Made by a program: the position numbers and the translations under genes. From Phymatolithon calcareum (lineage: Eukaryota; Rhodophyta; Florideophyceae; Hapalidiales), in the NCBI GenBank assembly GCA_977006965.1, contig OZ345364.1, positions 62,001-126,000 of the forward strand: DNA of 64,000 nt, in the 5' to 3' direction. This document shows, in pieces, positions 21,152 to 30,884 of this stretch (positions are counted from its first letter, which is position 1; every line of letters begins with the position of its first letter). The notes below the pieces were generated by a model. It was not told the DNA's origin, made no database searches, and saw only the letters and a program-made list of their open reading frames with translations.

Positions 21152-21463
21152 ATGGGTCGCTCATTTGTCGTAATGCTTGCGCTTCTCTTGGTGCGCTTGC
21201 ACACACACTGCTTGTCAGCATCTGCTATCCCGCAATATCAACAAGCGGCATCTCAGAGTTTTAAATCTCCTTCATTGACGAGACTAGACAAGGATGAATT
21301 GTGGCTCAAATTACCACCGAAGGGGCTTGATGATTACTCGCAAGAAATGGCAGATGAGAACTGCTATCTGTGCCGATTGAAAGGCATCATACGCCCACGC
21401 TTCTGCAAGAGCAAACCGTGCGGGAAGAGACCGTTCGACTTTGAATGTAAAATACAGTCGTGA
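21152..21463 (+). CDS. Secreted Cys-rich peptide precursor, family member 2
   Basis: 103 aa. The signal peptide begins M-G-R-S-F-V-V-M-L-A-L-L-L and ends near L-S-A-S-A. A middle of about 45 residues has acidic and Pro-rich stretches and no Cys. The terminal module keeps C-Y-L-C, the S-K-P-C and R-P-F-D-F-E-C blocks of the other three members, but the third Cys is Arg (I-I-R-P-R-F-C), leaving five Cys and one presumably unpaired. It is therefore a variant, a dimer-forming form, or an early pseudogene. The frame is otherwise intact and the start is the first ATG with a good leader. It lies between family D fragments. Confidence 0.82.
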   Translation: MGRSFVVMLALLLVRLHTHCLSASAIPQYQQAASQSFKSPSLTRLDKDELWLKLPPKGLDDYSQEMADENCYLCRLKGIIRPRFCKSKPCGKRPFDFECKIQS

Positions 21464-21682
21464 GGGGATCTGTGATAAGGTTCGGAAGAAACGACTGTCC
21501 ACAGCGAGGAATATTTGAATTAAGGGCTACCGACGGCTGTCTCTGACAAACCCCGACCCAATGTTTTGATGGTGTCTCCGAGGAAAACTGTTCCTCCTCG
21601 ATCGGTCAGACAGTCTTAGGATTTTTCATGCATGTAGTGCGACATTACAAAAGTATTGCCCGATTCCTCACCTCCTGAAGAA

Positions 21683-21840
21683 GTAATTAAATGGATTTAT
21701 TGAGACGATAACATGTGTCCCAACTGGAGGAAAGTCGGCACCTTTCTAGGCATATTCTATTAGCGTTGAAAATTCAGCTTCCTTAATCGGAATTACATAG
21801 AATCACATCAATGGCTCTAGCCACGTCAATCTCTTCTGCG
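21683..21840 (-). mobile_element. Family D retroelement 3' end
   Basis: Near copy of 14120-14262; on the minus strand it ends CTCAATAAATCCATTTAATT. Confidence 0.75.
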
Positions 21841-21931
21841 GGGGTCCATGAAGGCTTCTTCAGGATTCTGTTGAGCGTTAAAATTGCTCATGATCCTTGA
21901 CTGCCGATTTCTTCAATAACTTCGGTGGGTT

Positions 21932-22255
21932 TCTCGGAAAATGGCCTACAAACCACCTTGCACAAGAATTCTGTATCTGCGTTCTTTCATCCTCACTGCT
22001 TGGTGCGGTATGCTATTCTTGGCGAACGTAATTATCCTGATCCGATGCTCTTTGCTGCTCCCATACTCGCCGAAGTCCAGATCTATCTTGAACGTCCGTT
22101 GTCGTCTTTGATTCCCGTATAAAGTCGAGAGTTTCGAGTTCTAGCTCTGCCCCTGTGTCATCTGTCTCCTCCACAATCCTGCTTAATCTTCGTCTTAGCT
22201 TCCGGAGCAGGTGCTGTCGGCGAAACTCCCATGGCTCTATTTGGCACAGTTTCAT
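21932..22255 (-). repeat. Dispersed repeat with residual coding frame, second copy
   Basis: Starts with GGTGGGTTTCT as at 4432. The minus frame 22013-22255 carries E-L-E-T, D-x-Q-D-R-S and R-R-V-W-E-Q-Q, matching the 4640-4870 frame. The source element is not identified. Confidence 0.6.
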
Positions 22256-22856
22256 TAGTCTTCTCCAGTGCCGCGCTGCTCACTTCCCGAATATTATCGT
22301 TACAATGTCCTTCTGAATTTTCACTGCTGCTTTCGATACACCGATAGTTTTGGGTGTTATATGTGCAGCGTACTCATATACTGGCCTCACCTCCTGGAGA
22401 CAACACGCTGTAGAAATACTGGATGAGATCGCAGTGCCCCGCCGTCGATCGAGCCTTATGCAAGACAGGCGCACAGACTGAGCCCGTGTGTAACAGCCGG
22501 TCGCGAGAAAAGGGCAGCGTGAAGCGTAGGAACATCGTAAAGAATAATGGGAATCTCTTTTGGCGGTTCGAGCACGCGAGCGAGAGTGAAGAGGTGATGG
22601 ATTCGTCCAGTCTCCAACGAAAAAATTGGCGACTAATGAAGAAGGCACATGAGCGTTAGTTGCTGCGAAGCGTGCAGGGCCCTACTACTACCACATCTGT
22701 AGTTTCAAAAGGCCAGAAATCATACTCTAGTGGAAGAATGGGGCATATCTGACCATGGCTTTTCCATTGGGACTCTACTCCTCTGGTGACCTCTTTTCAC
22801 AATGAGGAAAACTTGAATGCAAATAGGTATTGAGATGTGTAACACCGAGTGCAGAA

Positions 22857-23025
22857 GAAGAAAGGTAGATTTTTATTTAAAAGTTACCAACGCATCTGCT
22901 GATGCTTGGGGCACTTTCCTAGTGCCAAGAGGTTTTGGCTGGATTATGTCTATGGAAGAGTTTCTTTTCTTCTTGGTGTAACACGATTCAGTGACCTATA
23001 AAAACATACCTCTGGTCTCCTTCGG
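22857..23025 (-). mobile_element. Family A LINE 3' end
   Basis: AGAAGAAGAAAGG, then TTTTTATTTAAAAGTTACC, ending at GGTCTCCTTCGGG where family B sequence begins on the opposite strand. Confidence 0.85.
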
Positions 23026-23310
23026 GTAGCTCCGTTGTGGAGGATCAATCCTCGGTGATAATTTCGGACCCGGTGCTGAAATTGAGCTTATTGCACTCCA
23101 ACGCATACTCGGATCTAAGATGATGGACAAAGAGACTGAATAGGAATGCAAAAGACTAACTCGAACTCTCGTATGGAGAGAAATTCGAATAAAGGAAATG
23201 TTAGGAAGAAAGAATGCGGTAAGTTAGAAGAAATTGAGAAGCTACCCCATTACTCACAGTGAGGTCTTGGGTGCTTTTAAAATAAATCAACATATATCCC
23301 GTCACCTCGT
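23026..23310 (+). mobile_element. Family B LINE 3' region
   Basis: AGCTCCGTTGTGGAGG, GCATACTCGGATCTAAG, GACTAACTCGAACTCTCG and the tail CTTTTAAAATAAATCAAC. This copy gives the uninterrupted order of family B that is split by insertions at 26531 and 34917. Confidence 0.8.
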
Positions 23311-23319
23311 TGCAATACA

Positions 23320-24262
23320 GCGGGGGATTTCGCAGAAAGAAAAACATCATCTACGAAAAGGATGCTGGAACTTCAGCCCAAGTTGTTGATGCCCGGCTCA
23401 ATCCCTTGGCGAATTCATCGATGAAGATGTTGTAGAGGCTTGGAATGAGAGGGGTGTCCAGTAGAAACCAGTTTCTGTTCGCATCACCAATTGTTGCTAC
23501 CCAGGATGGTGCCAAAAACGCCTCGGCCATTGCGCAGATCTAATAGGGTAGTACTTGTCTCATTCTGTTCACCAAGTGTGCTCTCGGAACTGTGTCGTAG
23601 GCAGCCTTAAGGTCCAATACTGCTACACATCTCTGATCTTCTTTTCCTAGCTCAGTAGCTCTTTGCATGGCCAGTTCAGTGCTCTTGCCCTTTTGGAACA
23701 CAAGCTGATACCACTGGTTTGAGTATACAGTGCGCAGCTTCATATCAATAGCTGTCTAAATAATTTCCTTTGGTGACAAAGCAGGGAAATCGGGCGGTAA
23801 TTTCCCGCGTCCTCGTGCGCCCCGATCTTTGCGCTTTCCGCCAGTGCAGAGGCGTGTCTCCGCACCTCCTGCAGGCCTCCCAAAAGGCTGTAAGCACTTC
23901 AGCGTTGAGCGGTATATCATCTTTAAGCACTTCAGCCATCACCTCGTCTTAGCCCGGTGCCTTTCCGTTTGGTGCTTTTTGGATGGCCGCTTCAATTTTT
24001 GTCCTCATATCCTCCGGGCAGGAGAATTTTATTAGTCCGGGTTTCCTCTTTTCGGCGCTATGGCATGTCGCCGAGATGTGGGCTGAGAATTTACCGCAAG
24101 TCATGCGGCTTTCTGTCACTCTGTTTCTTAGCATTCTTCTTCGAATTTTGTTTTTCATCTTGGCAAGTTGCTTCAAAGCCGCTGGTCCATCCATCTCCTC
24201 AAGCCCTGTTCCGTTCGTGTTACTGCGAGGTATTTTACATCCCGGAGAGTCTTTAGCCGCCG
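23320..24262 (-). pseudogene. LINE reverse transcriptase, decayed
   Basis: Read from 24194 downward, separate frames give A-P-N-G-K-A-P-G (RT entry block), D-E-V-M-A-E-V-L-K, then C-V-A-V-L-D-L-K-A-A-Y-D-T-V-P-R (first catalytic Asp) at about 23590-23620. Near 23350 there is F-V-D-D-V-F, the second catalytic box. Order and spacing are those of a LINE RT, but frames change several times and stops interrupt. Confidence 0.85.
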
Positions 24263-24808
24263 CCCCAAGAGACGGAAGGGAGGATGTGTAATGATTTATT
24301 TAAAACCTCCCAACGCCTCACCTAAAAGTAATAGGGCTTTCCTTCCCAACCGTTTCTAATGTAGCGTAGTCTGGTCACTCATGGCCTCCTTAATTCGAAT
24401 TTCTCTACTATCAAGTAAAATGCGTTGGAGTGCAACAAGCTCAGTTACCGCTGTGGTATCGCAGTACTCATCCAGTATCAATTTTTTTTCACAATTGCGT
24501 TCTATTAAAAATCAGCCTCAGGCTTCTCAGCCGTGCCGTCCTGTCCCTTAAGCAGATGATCCCTGGTCGTATGGTCGATTCAAAGGAAATCGTCACCGAT
24601 CTTTCATTTTCTTCCTGTGTCCATACTTCGATTATATCTCTTCTTAGGCTCTTCTTCGATACTGCTTCTTGTTCCGCTTTTTGCGAAGCTTTTTTCAAGT
24701 CGTCGAATTCCTTGAGACACTACACGTCCTCTGCTGCTTCCACTCTTTCCTCCTCTCTACCACAATCTTCTTCTGTCTCTTCGAGGTGCTTCTTGTGCCG
24801 CTGCAGAG
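24262..24808 (-). mobile_element. Family B LINE 3' region
   Basis: Reverse-oriented tail (GATTTATTTAAAACCTCCCAA) at 24288, then coding remnants corresponding to those at 26100-26530. It is cut at 24808 by a family A tail on the other strand. Confidence 0.7.
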
Positions 24809-24966
24809 GAGACCAGACGTGGGTTTTTGTTGTCCACTGAATCGTGTTACACCAACAAGAAAAGGAACTCTTCCATAGACAGAGCCTCTTGAGCCTAGGA
24901 AAGTTGCCCCAAGAGTCAGCAGATGCGTTGGTAACTTTTAAATTAAAGTCTACCTTTCTTCTTCAT
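24808..24966 (+). mobile_element. Family A LINE 3' end
   Basis: GGAGACCAGACGTGGGTTTT to AACTTTTAAATTAAA and CTTTCTTCTTC. Confidence 0.85.
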
Positions 24967-24984
24967 TTTCGGCAGCGGAGGTTG

Positions 24985-25552
24985 ATCAGAAAGTTCCTGT
25001 GCATGTTGATCTATTCGCGTTGTACATCCCCGAAACAGTTCCGTCTCGATCATATTTCGTAACTTCTATCAAAGTATTCAACTCTACGACAGAGAAATTC
25101 TCTAGCTGAGCAGGTTTCGTAGTAAAAACTTGCAAATAGAGATTTTGATTTTTACAAGCACGAGGGAAGAGTCGACATCGCAACTTCCAGGTTTTTGAAA
25201 GAAGGAACTCTCTATGCCGTGAGGCGGAGAGTAAGTTCGGCAAATAGTTTTCCAACCACTGTGCCAGCAAGACATGTGTGTAAGATTTATGATAAAGTAT
25301 TTCAACTACTGTTTCTCGAGACAAATCGGCGTCCTGCAAAATTGGAAATGAAGTCACACGTCGGCACTGCACGGATCCATGTTAAGCGCGAAATTTGGAC
25401 AAAAAAGCTCTCTGGTCTCGCTGAACCTCAGTGCACTGAATCCAAGCATATCGAATTAAAAAAGCGAAAGAGTAGCTATTCTAAATTGTGCCCTCACTGT
25501 ATCCTTCCTTGGTTCGCACAATATATGTAGTAAACGTTGACCGCAAGAAGTG
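24985..25552. repeat. Dispersed repeat, partner of 37520-38080
   Basis: Reverse-complement match over blocks such as GTCGACATCGCAACTTCC, GCCGTGAGGCGGAGAGTAAG and ACGTCGGCACTGCACGGATCC. Frames in both are broken, and I could not assign the source. Confidence 0.75.
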
Positions 25553-25906
25553 CAAGAACAATTACAGCAAAAGGGAAAATTCAATTTCGGATGCCTACTA
25601 TTGAGTACAGAAATGATAATTGACATTGCGAACAACTCTTCTGGAAAAGACGTTTCGTTTGTTCAGATTGCTCTTCGCGACACACATGCAGACTTAATGA
25701 TTGGATTAATTATGCAGAGAAAAGAAGTGCTGTTTTTCCAGATTTTCTGCGCAGATGTTAGACAATATCTTCATGGACACGTTTGCCATTGCTCTACACT
25801 CCAGTCCGGCTGGAGTTACAGACGATACAGCAATGTTGAGAGTGCAGTATGCGGTTGGATGCATCCACGGCAGAGTGGCGTTAATGTCAGTGGATTCCAC
25901 CGTGAA

Positions 25907-26531
25907 ATATGCATCAGGATTTTCAAGTCGTTGATTCTCCCCAAGTGGGAGTATGCAAATCATCTGACTCCGATGACGAAGCGGTTTCTATCTGCAATTG
26001 AGGCAGCAGAAGGTCTTTTTTACAAGTATGTCTTCGAGAAATATGCGGAGCATTGAAAAAATTGAATAAGAGTGCTCTGTCAGCTAGATAGTCCTGAGGT
26101 GAGGAGGACTCACCAAACGGAAAGGTTTGCTTTAAGCCTGTCAAAACGGAAAACGTACCTGGAACAGGCAGAAGAATACAGAGGAAGACAGGAGGATATG
26201 GCAGAGGGTATCGAAGGACATTAACTATCTCAGAAACAAGGAGCACCTCAGCAAATCATTGAACAAGCAGAAGAAGGTAAAGTGTAAAAGAAGCGGCGAT
26301 TAGAAGATGCAATCCAAGAGTGGCAAAAATGCGAAGAGTATCGTTCAGTGAAAATTCCGATAAACAAGCATAAGAAGTTGCCAGGAGTATTACAAATAGG
26401 GGACAGGACTACAAGGCTAAGATGCCTAAGACTGATTTTTAAGAGAGCTCCGTTGTGGAGGAAATCAATCCTCTGTGAGTATTTCGGACTCGGTGCTGAA
26501 ATTGAGCTTATTGCACTCCAAAGCATACTCG
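25907..26531 (+). pseudogene. Family B LINE, C-terminal coding remnant, copy 1
   Basis: Encodes C-I-R-I-F-K-S-L-I-L-P-K-W-E-Y-A, then A-E-G-L-F-Y-K-Y-V-F, matching the open frame at 63470-64000. Stops and frameshifts follow. Later coding traces K-L-P-G-V and D-R-T-T-R-L-R reach the family A insertion at 26531. Confidence 0.85.
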
Positions 26532-27184
26532 GGTCTAAGAAGAAGAAAGGTAGATTTTTAATTAAAAGTTACCAACGCATCTGCTGACGCTTGGGGCAAC
26601 TTTCCTAGGGCCAAGAGGTTTTGGCTAGATTCTCCCTATTGAGGCGTTTTCTTTTCTTGCTGGTGTAACACGATTCAGTGGATTAAAAAAACACACCTCT
26701 GGTCTCCTTCGGGACCTCGAGGGGGAAAATTACTCCCCTTTCCTGTGGCACGAGGTGATTTCAGGTTACGGCCAGTCCTTACTTGTCTACAACCTGAAAC
26801 ATGGTTAGGAGCTCGTCGAGTGCTCCCTTAGTCCAGGCTTTGTCCTCTTTCGAGAGTCTGTCGTTTGCGAGGTCATTCATTACGTCTTCGATGGCACCTT
26901 TCCGACATTAGCCGGTGAATTAAATAAGGGTGGATGTGCTCATTGGAGGGAACATTCCAAATGACCACTTGATGGCAAGTACTCTATATCTTCTTGAGTT
27001 GAAGAGAAGGCACGGGTGTAACGAAACTTTCGCGTGCGGTATAGGTCGTTTTTTCGACTTTTCCATATCCTCTGCGGCCTCCAGTATCTTGTTTCTTTGG
27101 TATTTCTTGATGTTTGTCTTAGCTGTCGTTTCGTTTGCAGCTTCGCACAGGAAGCCATTCACTCTCGCGTGGACAATATCTCTC
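26532..27184 (-). mobile_element. Family A LINE, 5'-truncated, copy inside family B
   Basis: Reverse-oriented 3' end followed by coding traces (minus frame to 27162: T-N-I-K-K-Y-Q-R-N-K-I-L-E-A, W-S-F-G-M-F-P-P-M-S-T-S). Its junction with family B (TCTAAGAAGAAG) is identical to that at 34911-34922, so the whole compound was duplicated. Confidence 0.85.
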
Positions 27185-27223
27185 GAAGCTTGTGGACCTG
27201 ACAGGACAAACCTCAGACACGTT

Positions 27224-27274
27224 GATATTTATTTTTAAAAAAATAAAAATCCACTTTTCTTCTTCTTCTTTTTC
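27224..27274 (+). mobile_element. Retroelement tail, family A-like
   Basis: TTTTTAAAAAAATAAAAATC followed by CTTCTTCTTC. Only the tail is present. Confidence 0.5.
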
Positions 27275-27289
27275 CGTGGCCATCGTATC

Positions 27290-28062
27290 TTCACGAACGC
27301 TCGATCAGCTGACACTCTCCGTTTCTTATCTATTGATCCCAAATCGTACAAATCCTTGCGCTTAATTAACACTATTTTGCTCAATGGATAGGAAGCGATG
27401 CCCAGCCATTCTTCAACGCTGAACATCATGCACCGTTTCGAAGGCACCGTCGTTACATTCAGATCCCGAAACGATTATCACACCAGCTTGAATAAGAGCT
27501 GCTTCATAAGCCTTTCTTTGCTGGAAATAATCGAGGACAGTTGGTTTTGCTGCATGCGGTCAGTTGACGATACGAAAAGAAGTGGTTTTTCAGAAGCAGC
27601 ATGGTCCGCGACATATGACTGCAGTAGGTTACTCTGGAAGCCGGTCAGTTTTCCATCCATGGACACATTCAGAAACATTCCACGATGTTACGCACACACA
27701 TATATCTCTATGGCAAGACGTATTCTAGAGTCACGATCCATACTCAACCGGCCTTGTAGAAGCAAACCAGTGACCTTACCTTCACTCCCGAAATGTACAC
27801 ATCTCAAAGAGACGTGCCAAGGTGATACTCAACCAGACCAGCTCATAGTTAATTGCTGTCCGATTGTCGCACGCTTTGATGAGTGCCCGTATGGAGTTAA
27901 GGAGACAGTGGAGCACCACACCGGATAGTATGCTGTTCTCGTGGGGCTCTCTGTCTCTTGAAGGCAGTTCATCGGAACAGTGCATGGCAAAGCGGTAAGA
28001 TATATGAGCAGGGAGAGGCCGGTAGAGGTAGTCCAATTTTTGAAAAATGGGAGTTTGCTCAA
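27290..28062 (-). pseudogene. Possible decayed gene
   Basis: Several minus-strand frames in a row have protein-like composition and can be chained only by frameshifts: 27782-28036, then 27478-27678, then A-L-I-Q-A-G-V-I-I-V-S-G-S in a third frame near 27470. No family recognised. A plus-strand frame (27398-27928) overlaps and is the alternative. Confidence 0.25.
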
Positions 28063-28973
28063 GGCAAGTTTTAGCGTTTAACTTAGTTACGCCTTCTGCA
28101 ATGAAGACAGAATGAAAATCTGTGTCTCGGCCAGCTAGCTCCCCGTGGTCGATGCTTGTGAATAAAAATTGTTAGCATACAGTGTACTTGCTGTCCTTCA
28201 TATATGTTGAATAGAGCAAAAACGAAGACCTTTTGCCATTTTGACGCGCACATCCGCATGTACTGTAGTCTACTGGCTCAATTTGTATTGAGCCAGTGTA
28301 CTACTGTACTGTGAGCGATGGATGATCCGGGATGGAAATGTACAGTAATTTGAGGGTCGCAAGATGTTTTCCAACTTCCTGAACACGTTGCCAGCGGCAA
28401 CAGCGCGTATATCAGTGGGAAGCTGTAGGGTACACTCGAGTAGATTTAAACATGGGTTTCTGGAGCAATGCGATCCCACTGCTTCCACGTGCTCACGGTC
28501 AATCCGCCATAATTTACCGAATCTACAGTATCATATAGGATAAATTTACGCGGGCTGTGTTTTCGTGTAAGGGATTCACATTGCTGTTAGGGCAATGACG
28601 CGCGCTGTGATTGGGTGGCGAAGGTCGCATAAGCTGGCCCCTCGGTTTTCATTACATTCGTGGATGTTATCATATCCATATAGATACGATACGATCCTGT
28701 ATTGGAAGCCAATGGGCAAACACGGTGCCCAGCTGGGCAAACTTAAGTTTTTTCCGGAAGTAGCTGATGGGATCTACAACATGGTACCATAATATGGCCT
28801 ATACAGTACAGTAGACTGGGATAGAGGCAGGCCGTTTTAGATGAATCAAAGAATTCATGAATGAAATTGGTAGTATTTAAGTCTGTAGTCCGGTACACAG
28901 TCCGGTATTGAAAAGTACAGTCCGTCGCGCTTGGACACCTGAGATTACTCGCTGTGCAGTACTGTACCTTCTC
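28063..28973. promoter_or_regulatory. Upstream region with repeated TACTGTA motifs
   Basis: No gene. TACTGTA or its complement occurs at 28261, 28302, 28341, 28524, 28802, 28807 and 28960. Seven more lie at 30960-31606 beyond the two neighbouring genes. A regulatory role is inference. Confidence 0.5.
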
Positions 28974-29351
28974 ATGGCACGTGCAATGGTCTCCACATTT
29001 CCTCTCGTGCTTCTTCTCTGCTTCTCCGTGATTTGTGTATCTGTATCCGCATCCGTACTTCGCGATCATCGACACAAGCATTCGGCACACCAGAAGACCG
29101 TGCTCGACAACAGACTCAAAGGATTAACTGGATTGAATGGACAGATACCAGAGTGGGTGCAAGAGATGCTAAAACGCTTTCCACCACCGGACCAGCGGAG
29201 AAAAGATGAAGCGGATGGGTCGTGTTATCTCTGCGGACTTGGAGACTACAAGTGCCCTAAAAAGTGCAAGGATAAGCCGTGCTGGATGAGACCGTTTGAC
29301 TTTGAATGCCGATTCAAGCATAAAGCTAAGCTGACACACACGTCCTCTTGA
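28974..29351 (+). CDS. Secreted Cys-rich peptide precursor, family member 3
   Basis: 125 aa from the ATG at 28974; an ATG 66 bases upstream adds residues that hide the signal peptide, and M-V-S-T-F at 28986 is an equally possible start. Leader M-V-S-T-F-P-L-V-L-L-L-C-F, then a longer middle than its relatives (about 55 residues, basic at first, His-rich). The module C-x2-C-x6-C-x3-C-x4-C-x8-C is complete with C-Y-L-C-G-L, D-K-P-C and R-P-F-D-F-E-C, followed by a 15-residue basic/Ser tail that the others lack. A polyadenylation-like AATAAA lies at 29536-29541. The gene is tail to tail with the membrane-anchored paralogue at 29571-30884, only 219 bases apart, and sits in the TACTGTA cluster. 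Confidence 0.86.
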   Translation: MARAMVSTFPLVLLLCFSVICVSVSASVLRDHRHKHSAHQKTVLDNRLKGLTGLNGQIPEWVQEMLKRFPPPDQRRKDEADGSCYLCGLGDYKCPKKCKDKPCWMRPFDFECRFKHKAKLTHTSS

Positions 29352-29535
29352 TCAGCTCCAAGAGATACAGTGCAGTCGCTTATGGATATTCGTCGTAGTT
29401 AAGTGTTGGATTTATGGACAAGGGACCATCAAGCATGATGTGCCATAGATCGAGTTCGTTACTTCGACCTGAAATATTCTAATCTCATTCCCCTATTGAC
29501 ATCAGTCAATCAGTCCATGCACGCACATAATTTAC

Positions 29536-29541
29536 AATAAA
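29536..29541 (+). terminator. Polyadenylation signal AATAAA
   Basis: 185 bases after the stop of the peptide gene at 28974-29351 and before the convergent neighbour. Confidence 0.5.
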
Positions 29542-29570
29542 CATGCCAAAAGCAATTCAAGCCAGCGTCT

Positions 29571-30884
29571 TCACTGCACGGCAATTCCTCCCACTCTCAA
29601 CTGCGTCAACAGCCCGTCATCGCGCCTCTCACCCCTGCAGGAGCTTCCGATCGTCCATTTGACCCCACTTCTCATAATTCCCTCTCCCTCCACGTCTTCC
29701 ACCCCCGCCTTCTCATCCACGTCCCCGCTCAGCCACAAGTGCCCCGCCATCGCGAAGAGCGTGAGCGCCGCCCCCTGTACGGAAAGCAACAGCAGCGCCA
29801 GCACATCCTCCAAAATCTGCACGATCCACGGCCCCGCAACAGGAAAGCGGACATCGTACGGCGTGATAACAATCCTGTCATCAAACCGCACTCGCGTCCC
29901 CTGCGCGATCTTCAAGTTGTTCACCAATCTTATCTCCCGCGTGCACGTCCACTCCTTCTTGCACATTCTCTTCATCGACGTCCACACATCGTCTACAATA
30001 ATCGCATGATTCGGCGTTCCACAAAACCCACGCGCGCAAAGCACCTCCCTCATCAGCGGCCGCGCGTGCTGCACGGCGCATCCAACCAGATGCTCCACGG
30101 CGACGCATCCTTCGTTGCGCGGTGTTGGCCGTGCCGATCCGAACGTGCCCACAGTGTCCACCTGCGGAGCAGGCGACTGCAACGGGCGCGACGGTAGTGA
30201 CGGTGGCACAACAGCCGGGGACGGCAGCTCCAGAAGCGGCGACGGGCTCGCGGTGAATTCCTCCGCGCCCGGCGATGCATCCGGTGCACTTGTGCTTTCA
30301 GCCCCCTCTCTGGGCGGCGGAGATGGGCCGGGCGACGCGACGAGGAGCTTCAGCTGCTCGGACGACGCGGAAAGGCCTTCGATATCACTGCAACTACGCA
30401 TGGAGATGAAGCGTAATCCATCCTCCGTGCGCTCGAAGACGTAAACGTTGCGGCCGGACGGAATGTGGTAGAGGCAGTGCGACAAGGGCAGCACGGGCCG
30501 CAGACGGGCGTCGAGGTTTACATACCCCTCCGTGCCGTAGCGTTCGAATAAGGTGACGCGCACACGGTTGAGTTTGCGCTGGAAGCTCCGGGCGCGCAGC
30601 GAGCCGTCCGGGAGCGAGGCGAACTCGCGCATCAGGGTGGTGAAGTTTGCGATGTCGGGGTCGGACAGGGGTGGATGACCCCGTGAGGAAGGGGAGCAGG
30701 AGCAGAGCCCGAAGCTGCGGTTGGTGCCGGAGAAGTCTGGTGAGGTGGCTGTTACGAAGATTGCAGGGTTGTCCGCGTGCTTGGCGTAGAAGGAGGGGGG
30801 TGGGAAGTCCGAGCCGCCCTGCGCGACCGATCGGGTGACGAGCAGGGAGAGGGCGGCGAGGAGGAGGAGCGTGGAGGCGGCCAT
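29571..30884 (-). CDS. Secreted, membrane-anchored Cys-containing protein, paralogue 2
   Basis: 437 aa, markedly GC-rich. Signal peptide 1-21 (M-A-A-S-T-L-L-L-L-A-A-L to V-A-Q). N-terminal domain with F-G-L-C-S-C-S, R-G-H-P-P-L-S-D-P and V-N-L-D-A-R-L-R, at the same places as in 8347-9669. A Pro/Ser/Ala linker of about 70 residues follows, then E-G-C-V-A-V-E-H-L, R-G-F-C-G-T-P-N-H-A-I-I-V-D, W-T-S-M-K and F-D-D-R-I-V-I-T-P-Y-D. A Leu-rich segment at about 353-385 is a probable membrane span, with an acidic then basic tail of about 50 residues inside. The two cysteine domains diverged less than the linker, as expected for folded extracellular parts. The family is not known to me; a surface receptor or cell-wall role is only a guess. 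Confidence 0.87.
   Translation of the reverse strand: MAASTLLLLAALSLLVTRSVAQGGSDFPPPSFYAKHADNPAIFVTATSPDFSGTNRSFGLCSCSPSSRGHPPLSDPDIANFTTLMREFASLPDGSLRARSFQRKLNRVRVTLFERYGTEGYVNLDARLRPVLPLSHCLYHIPSGRNVYVFERTEDGLRFISMRSCSDIEGLSASSEQLKLLVASPGPSPPPREGAESTSAPDASPGAEEFTASPSPLLELPSPAVVPPSLPSRPLQSPAPQVDTVGTFGSARPTPRNEGCVAVEHLVGCAVQHARPLMREVLCARGFCGTPNHAIIVDDVWTSMKRMCKKEWTCTREIRLVNNLKIAQGTRVRFDDRIVITPYDVRFPVAGPWIVQILEDVLALLLLSVQGAALTLFAMAGHLWLSGDVDEKAGVEDVEGEGIMRSGVKWTIGSSCRGERRDDGLLTQLRVGGIAVQ

Larger units (their letters stand above)
21464..22856. other. Repeat-bearing intergenic stretch
   Basis: Contains a family D end (21683-21840) and a second copy of the repeat at 4432-4870 (21932-22255). No gene recognised in 22260-22856. 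Confidence 0.45.

Noticed and set aside
24489-24840. Plus frame 24430-24840 as a membrane protein
   Set aside because: Antisense to family B coding remnants; its Leu/Ser/Cys-rich look comes from the complement of a Glu/Lys-rich frame.
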